Below are positions 6,472 through 9,758 of a stretch of 9,758 nucleotides of DNA, piece by piece. Each line of letters starts with the position of its first letter. Position 1 is the first letter of the stretch. The translations under genes were made by a program, and so were the position numbers. Under the pieces are notes generated by a model. The model searched no databases, was not told the origin of the DNA, and was given only the letters and a program-made list of their open reading frames with translations. Source of the DNA: CAZGVW01 sp964529265. Lineage in GTDB: Bacteria > Planctomycetota > Phycisphaerae > Phycisphaerales > UBA1924. The stretch is taken from NCBI GenBank assembly GCA_964529265.1, contig CAZGVW010000243.1, positions 1 through 9,758 of the forward strand. The letters are read 5' to 3'.

Positions 6472-6700
6472 TAGGCTGATCGCCGTGAGAGTACCGGATG
6501 CGATGCTGTCGCGGGTGGACCGGGAACGACGTCGGGCAGGGCTCACGCGCGCGGCGGCCATCAACGCGGCCCTGGAGCTGTGGATCCACACCCGACAGTA
6601 CGAAGAAGCCGTCCGTCGCGACCATGAAGGCTACGAGCGGCATCCGGTCAGCAAGGAGGAATTCGAGCCGGTGCTGGGAGCCCAGAAATGGCCGAAGTAG
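6467..6700 (+). CDS. Ribbon-helix-helix antitoxin of a MazEF-type module
   Basis: 77 residues from the ATG at 6467. The frame extends further left, but only this start gives the usual N-terminal strand. Residues 3-9 (RLIAVRV) form the DNA-contacting strand, and residues 10-42 the two helices with the turn at RRAGLTRAAAINAALELW. The C-terminal part (YERHPVSKEEFEPVLGAQKWPK) has the acidic-then-aromatic tail that in related antitoxins lies in the toxin groove. The gene overlaps the toxin gene by 13 bp, the normal antitoxin-first order. The protein neutralises the RNase and presumably represses its own operon. Length and tail are typical of the RHH partners of MazF-like toxins; the module looks intact. 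Confidence 0.85.
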   Translation: MSRLIAVRVPDAMLSRVDRERRRAGLTRAAAINAALELWIHTRQYEEAVRRDHEGYERHPVSKEEFEPVLGAQKWPK

Positions 6701-7023
6701 GGCGCGGTCAGATCTGGCTGTTCAGCTTTCCCAAGCCGGACAAGAAGCGGCCTGTGCTCGTGCTGACACGACCGGACATGATCGGTCGCCTCCATACGGT
6801 CACCGTCGCCCCCGTGACCTCAACCATTCGCGGCGTGCCGAGCGAGGTCGTCGTCGGGACCGAGTCGGGGTTGAGGGAACCGTCGGCGATCAACCTCCAT
6901 CATGTGGCCACGGTGCCGCGCGCCGGGCTGCGGACATTCGTCGGCTCGGTGCCTGCGTCGACGATGCAGCAGGTTCGCGAGGCGCTCCTGTTTGCGCTGG
7001 GATTCGTCGATCCACCGCGCTGA
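6688..7023 (+). CDS. mazF: MazF/PemK-family mRNA interferase toxin
   Basis: 111 residues, full family length. The N-terminus RGQIWLFSFPKPDKKRPVLVL (6-26) is the diagnostic beta-barrel start with the conserved Arg21-Pro22. The VTVAPVTSTIRGVPSEV stretch (38-54) carries the usual Thr/Ser and Arg48 of the active-site region. Related proteins commonly read NLD(Q/N/H) near residue 70; this one reads NLHH, so Asp appears replaced by His71. The ATG at 6688 lies inside the antitoxin gene with GGGAG about 7 bases upstream. As a family it cleaves mRNA at short sequences when freed from its antitoxin. Target sequence cannot be deduced. No frameshift or truncation is seen, in contrast to the other toxin genes in this window. 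Confidence 0.9.
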   Translation: MAEVGRGQIWLFSFPKPDKKRPVLVLTRPDMIGRLHTVTVAPVTSTIRGVPSEVVVGTESGLREPSAINLHHVATVPRAGLRTFVGSVPASTMQQVREALLFALGFVDPPR

Positions 7024-7085
7024 GAACCACGGCGCCAATCACTTGCGCCCGAGGGTCGACGTCGTTGCTGCGTGATGAATGAACC

Positions 7086-7751
7086 TCAATCGAGAGGCCG
7101 GATGCGGATGTTCCGGTACAGCACGGTGCTCTTCGGATCGTGCGCCTGCAGCGCAATCGTCCCGGGATTGCCGATGCGGCGCTCAGGGAACTCCGGCGTG
7201 CCGTTCGGGCGGAACGTTCCCTTCCAATCCGCCGGCTGCGTCCAAGTGATGGCGTCCACGTCGTTGACCTTCACGCTGATGGTCATGTCGTTCACGGTGA
7301 TCGCCATCGTGAACCACTCATCGTCTTTCGCGAGCGGCTTGCCGATGTCCTCGACGTGATAGAGGCTGCCCGTCTTCACCGGATCGACGGCGTACGTGTT
7401 GTTGATCTGCACCTCGAAGCCGTTGAGCGGAAATCCTCTTTCCTGGAAGGCGGTCAGGATGTAGATCCCGCCGTTCGAGCCGGCCCTCGTCATGACGTCC
7501 ACGCGCAGCTCGAAGTTCTTGAAGGCATGATCGCGGAACGGACCGTCGTAGAACGCGTGCCCGGCACGGCCGTTCGCCACGATGGCGCCGTCCTCGATGC
7601 GGAACGACTCCGGATTCGCGAGCTTCCATCCGGTGAAGTCCTTGCCGTTGAACAAGCTGGTGAAGCCTGGCTCAGCCTGCGGCATCTGCACGAACGCCGC
7701 GAGCGCCAGCGGGGCTATCGCGGCCGTGACCATGCGATTGACGCGAGGCAT
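7086..7751 (-). CDS. Secreted DUF1080 (3-keto-disaccharide hydrolase-like) protein
   Basis: 221 residues starting at the ATG on the minus strand at 7751, which gives a good signal peptide: basic MPRVNR, hydrophobic core 8-22, cleavage near residue 26. A TTG at 7784 would only lengthen the basic end and was rejected. The mature protein is a single concanavalin-like beta-sandwich of the DUF1080 family: FNGKDFTGW (34-42), GSNGGIYI (91-98), NGFEVQI (110-116), GTIALQAHD (198-206) and a final NIRIRPL strand. These motifs are all in the family order. Members are secreted or periplasmic and include enzymes acting on 3-keto-glycosides; the activity of this one is inferred. It is transcribed alone, converging on mazF with 62 bp between the stops. 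No clear ribosome binding site precedes the start. Confidence 0.88.
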   Translation of the reverse strand: MPRVNRMVTAAIAPLALAAFVQMPQAEPGFTSLFNGKDFTGWKLANPESFRIEDGAIVANGRAGHAFYDGPFRDHAFKNFELRVDVMTRAGSNGGIYILTAFQERGFPLNGFEVQINNTYAVDPVKTGSLYHVEDIGKPLAKDDEWFTMAITVNDMTISVKVNDVDAITWTQPADWKGTFRPNGTPEFPERRIGNPGTIALQAHDPKSTVLYRNIRIRPLD

Positions 7752-7775
7752 GGGGCGGAGTCTAGCAGAACGCGC

Positions 7776-7984
7776 TACGGCCAAATCGGTCTCTCGGCCC
7801 CAGTGGTCTCACACGGCGAAGCCCTGACGCTCGTCGACCGGCGCCGCCTTTCCGGCCGCGGCATTGGCTGGATCGACGCGCACCTTCTCGCCAGTGCCAT
7901 CGTCGAGGGGCGTCGCTCTGGACGCTCGACCGGCGCCTCGCCGCTGTGGCCCGTGACCTCGGCCTCGTGGCCAGACTCGCCTGA
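7776..7984 (+). pseudogene. VapC-like PIN toxin, C-terminal remnant with frameshift
   Basis: The frame from about 7776 reads APVVSHGEALTLVDRRRLSG, then RGIGWIDAHLLASAIVEGRR. This is the second half of a VapC PIN-domain toxin with the conserved Asp in GWIDAHLLAS. At 7914-7918 the frame breaks. In the next frame it continues seamlessly as LWTLDRRLAAVARDLGLVARLA and stops at TGA 7982-7984. Inserting one C after 7916 restores the protein. The first half of the gene, with its N-terminal catalytic Asp, is missing; upstream lies the divergent DUF1080 gene. No VapB antitoxin is present. It is a dead fragment of a type II toxin (site-specific RNase family). Confidence 0.8.
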
Positions 7985-8259
7985 TCAAGCACCGGCTTTC
8001 GGGCGGGGCATCCCGGCTGGCTGCGTTGCTCCTTCCTCAAATACGTTCGAGTATTCTCGGTCGTCGCGCCTTGCCATCCGGGCGCCGCGCTCCGAAATCC
8101 GGGACTCGTTCAGCAGAGTCAGGCCACTGCGGATGACGCGTGGATGACGCGAGGGGCTACCGATCGTCCGGTAAGCTGATCCAGCACGTCACGCGCGAGC
8201 CCGTCGTCCGCACATCGGCCTCGTCGCCTATCGCTTGAGCCATTCAGGTATGGGATGGG
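7985..8259. other. About 275 bp of gene debris and short repeats
   Basis: No complete gene. On the minus strand a 30-codon frame starts at ATG 8077 (MARRDDREYSNVFEEGATQP...) and ends at TGA 7985-7987. A neighbouring frame over the same bases reads YLRKEQRSQPGCPARKPVL, so it may be a frameshifted remnant of a small protein, which I cannot identify. An 11-bp unit beginning GGATGACGCG is tandemly repeated at 8131-8151. AATAC/GTATT inverted arms at 8040-8055 surround GTTCGA. None has a known role. Confidence 0.35.
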
Positions 8260-8276
8260 ATGTTGGATTCGCGGAG

Positions 8277-8282
8277 TAGAAT
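8277..8282 (+). promoter_or_regulatory. Candidate -10 box of the DUF433/DUF5615 module
   Basis: TAGAAT ends 7 bases before the GTG at 8290, the same arrangement as TATACT before the MazEF antitoxin. It would give a nearly leaderless message and supports the GTG start. There is no evident -35 element. Confidence 0.35.
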
Positions 8283-8289
8283 CCTGTCT

Positions 8290-8514
8290 GTGAGCTGGCA
8301 AGAGCGGATCGCCGTCGATCCTGCAATCCGAAGCGGCAAGCCGTGCATCAGAGGCACGCGTATAACGGTTTACGACATCTTGGAGTACTTCGCCGGCGGC
8401 ATGAGCGAGGACCAGATTCTTGCCGATTTCCCTGACCTCACTCGTGAGGATATTCGGGCAGCACTGGCGTTTGCGGCGGCGCGCGAACGCCGCGTCACAA
8501 CGTCGAACGTGTGA
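8290..8514 (+). CDS. DUF433 antitoxin
   Basis: 74 residues from a GTG at 8290; an ATG at 8260 would add ten residues (MLDSRSRILS) that the family does not normally have. The core is canonical: ERIAVDPAI, GKPCIRGTRITVYDILEYFA, then EDQILADFPDLTREDIRAAL and a helical end AAARERR. DUF433 proteins are small winged-helix-like antitoxins, usually paired with a PIN-like toxin. Here the toxin frame begins with GTG overlapping this TGA by four bases (GTGA), so translation is coupled. The gene itself looks intact although its toxin is frameshifted. It could still repress the operon or neutralise related toxins elsewhere. Confidence 0.85.
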   Translation: MSWQERIAVDPAIRSGKPCIRGTRITVYDILEYFAGGMSEDQILADFPDLTREDIRAALAFAAARERRVTTSNV

Positions 8515-8854
8515 AGCTCCTGTTCGATGAGAACCTCAGTCCGAAGCTCGTCAGAGATCTCACCGCCACATTTCCTGGTAGTGCCCACGTGCGGGACGTT
8601 GGGCTTCTGGCCGCCTCGGACGACGCGATCTGGCAACTCGCGCGGCGCGACGGCCTTCTGATCGTCTCGAAAGACACTGCCTTCCCGAGCGAAGCTACGT
8701 CGAGGGTTCGCCGCCATGGGTCATCTGGCTGCAAGTCGGCAATGCAGGAACGGAATCGATTGCGGCGTTGCTTCAGCGCCAACAGATGAGAATCGAGTCG
8801 TTCGCTCGTTCGACCGAATCGTCGGTGCTCATCCTCACCCTGTCTCATGACTGA
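8511..8854 (+). pseudogene. DUF5615 PIN-like toxin with frameshift and lost acidic residue
   Basis: The GTG at 8511 opens the classic start MKLLFDENLSPKLVRDL, GSAHVRDVG and LLIVSKDTAF. Near 8688 the frame is lost: it runs on as SEATSRVRRHG to a stop at 8789. One base further the true protein continues, RSYVEGSPPWVIWLQVGN, AGTESIAALLQ, and ends VLILTLSHD at TGA 8852-8854. Adding one G in CCGAGCG (8687-8693) restores about 114 residues, the family's usual size. The motif normally read SKDxDF is SKDTAF here, so the second Asp is Ala57. That substitution is independent of the frameshift and points to a truly inactive gene rather than a sequencing error. It is translationally coupled to the DUF433 antitoxin. 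Confidence 0.85.
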
Positions 8855-8875
8855 CGATGGTCGGATGGGGAGTTG

Positions 8876-8968
8876 GCGAGGCCACACCGAGCCCAGCACG
8901 TTTCTGTCGTAATACTGAATCGCCTCGTCCAACTCGAGTTCGGCAAGCTCGTTGAACGTGACGCGCAC
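8876..8968 (-). pseudogene. ParE/RelE-superfamily toxin, N-terminal remnant
   Basis: Read on the minus strand from a GTG at 8968: VRVTFNELAELELDEAIQYY then DRNVLG. This matches the first strand and helix of ParE toxins (xVxFhxxAexElxxAxxYY). Just after it the family's GLG motif appears only if the frame is shifted by one (GLGVA), and beyond that no toxin sequence remains. The remnant runs into the end of the DUF5615 gene coded on the other strand. The start lies two bases after the stop of the antitoxin remnant, as in an intact operon. About 30 of the usual 95-100 residues remain, so it cannot be active. Confidence 0.7.
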
Positions 8969-8970
8969 CG

Positions 8971-9111
8971 TCAGATCCGCTTTTCGGCGTCGCGAAACCC
9001 TTCATCCGCAGAGCGGCTGCTCAGCGATCCCCGGTCGAGGGCCTGGTTCCGGCGTTCGGCTTCTTCGTTCCAGAGGTAGTCCGGCTTCCTCAGGCGATCG
9101 TAGTCGCGAAG
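8971..9111 (-). pseudogene. Addiction-module antitoxin (ParE partner), C-terminal remnant
   Basis: On the minus strand the last 46 codons before TGA (8971-8973) read LRDYDRLRKPDYLWNEEAER, then RNQALDRGSLSSRSADEGFRDAEKRI in sequence. The WxEEAERR...G...E/D.F..A.. pattern is the C-terminal toxin-binding helix of small addiction-module antitoxins (PF09720-like). The frame is closed upstream by a stop at 9112-9114, so the N-terminal half is lost, probably where the kinase gene's upstream region was joined. Together with the ParE head next to it, it shows that a whole parDE-like operon once stood here in reverse orientation. Confidence 0.6.
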
Positions 9112-9132
9112 TCACGTAGTATTCGATTTTCC

Positions 9133-9758
9133 ATGTTCGGCCAGACCGTCTCGCACTACCGGATCCTCGAAAAGCTCGGCGGGGGAGGCATGGGCGTCGT
9201 CTACCGCGCCGAGGACGTCCGCCTCGGCCGGCAGGTCGCCGTGAAGTTCCTGCCGCCGGACTGGTCGCGCGACGCGTCGGCCGCCGAGCGCTTCCGCCGC
9301 GAGGCGCGCGCGGCGTCGGCGCTCAACCACCCGAACATCTGCACGGTCCATGACATCGGCGAGCACGAGGGACAGCAGTTCCTCGTCATGGAGCTGCTCG
9401 AAGGGCGGACGCTCAAACATCTCGTCGAAGGACACCCGCTCGAGCTCGACCGGGTCGTCGAGCTCGGCATCGAGATCGCCGACGCGCTCGACGCGGCGCA
9501 CGCGCAGGGCATCGTCCATCGCGACATCAAGCCGGCGAACATCTTCGTTACCACGCGCGGGCATGCGAAGGTGCTGGATTTTGGACTCGCCAAGCTGACC
9601 GACCAGGGTTCCGCCGAAGACGTGGCGACGCAGCCGACAAAAACCGCGGCCGAGACGCTGTCGCAACCGGGCGTGGTCATGGGCACCGCGGCCTACATGT
9701 CGCCGGAACAGGCGCGTGGCGAGTCCGTGGACGCGCGCACCGATCTGTTCGCGTTCGG
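9133..9758 (+). CDS. Ser/Thr protein kinase (Pkn/Hanks type), N-terminal part
   Basis: The first 208 residues; the gene runs off the window. All early Hanks motifs are present: glycine loop LGGGGMGVVYRAED (about 15-28), catalytic Lys38 in VAVKFL, the REA helix, HRDIKPAN with Asp131 and Lys133, DFG with Asp149, and the substrate-lobe MSPEQARG with Glu192. An activation segment of about 40 residues with several Thr/Ser (TQPTKTAAETLSQPG) lies between, suitable for autophosphorylation. The opening GQTVSHYRILEKLGGGG is very typical of Acidobacteriota kinases, many of which continue into a membrane segment and a beta-propeller or TPR sensor domain; which one applies here cannot be seen. The ATG at 9133 has no ribosome binding site, and TAGTAT at 9117-9122 is a possible -10 box. 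Confidence 0.93.
   Translation, partial: MFGQTVSHYRILEKLGGGGMGVVYRAEDVRLGRQVAVKFLPPDWSRDASAAERFRREARAASALNHPNICTVHDIGEHEGQQFLVMELLEGRTLKHLVEGHPLELDRVVELGIEIADALDAAHAQGIVHRDIKPANIFVTTRGHAKVLDFGLAKLTDQGSAEDVATQPTKTAAETLSQPGVVMGTAAYMSPEQARGESVDARTDLFAF

Noticed and set aside
7031..7049. GGCGC/GCGCC arms between mazF and the DUF1080 gene, considered as a bidirectional terminator
   Set aside because: Only 5-bp arms with a 9-base loop and no T run.
7140..8147. 335-residue plus-strand open frame
   Set aside because: Its first two thirds are antisense to the DUF1080 gene. Only the part from about 7776 to 7916 has real coding content, the VapC remnant, annotated separately.

Overview
The window looks like a piece of a high-GC Acidobacteriota genome (soil-type, Vicinamibacteria-like). 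This is inferred from the mix of gene families, not from a marker gene: a Pkn-type Ser/Thr kinase of the style common in that phylum, the tail of a TolB/WD40-like propeller protein, a secreted DUF1080 protein, large exported proteins without recognised families, and several toxin-antitoxin modules. There are no rRNA, tRNA, CRISPR or insertion-sequence genes that I can see.

Layout. (1) 1-507: the broken 3' part of a beta-propeller gene, frameshifted near 280 and ending at 415. It directly abuts copy 1 of an 84-bp direct repeat. (2) 508-909: about 400 bp without a convincing gene. (3) 926-5313: a three-gene plus-strand operon of exported proteins: a Gln-rich coiled-coil protein, an outer-membrane beta-barrel protein, and a 1024-residue secreted multidomain protein (unknown N-terminal region, Ig-like domain, two tandem jelly-roll domains, C-terminal MAM-like beta-sandwich). 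It closes with a strong GC hairpin. (4) 5378-5608: a small SEC-C zinc-knuckle protein whose tail contains copy 2 of the repeat and runs 16 bp into a convergent gene. (5) 5593-6369, minus: an exported protein built from two similar halves. (6) 6467-7023: an intact MazEF-type module with a ribbon-helix-helix antitoxin. (7) 7086-7751, minus: a secreted DUF1080 protein. (8) 7776-9111: a toxin-antitoxin graveyard with a VapC C-terminal remnant, a DUF433 antitoxin followed by a frameshifted DUF5615 toxin, and on the opposite strand the tail of an addiction-module antitoxin plus the head of a ParE toxin. (9) 9133 to the window end: the start of a Ser/Thr protein kinase.

How it works together. The 926-5313 operon probably makes a cell-envelope or secreted apparatus: coiled-coil adaptor, barrel in the outer membrane, large adhesive or carbohydrate-binding product. 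I cannot name its function, and it is the best candidate here for an undescribed system. The right half is a defence/addiction neighbourhood where one module is intact and at least three are decayed. The left edge and the SEC-C gene are linked by the 84-bp repeat, which marks a rearrangement or duplication spanning about 5.07 kb.
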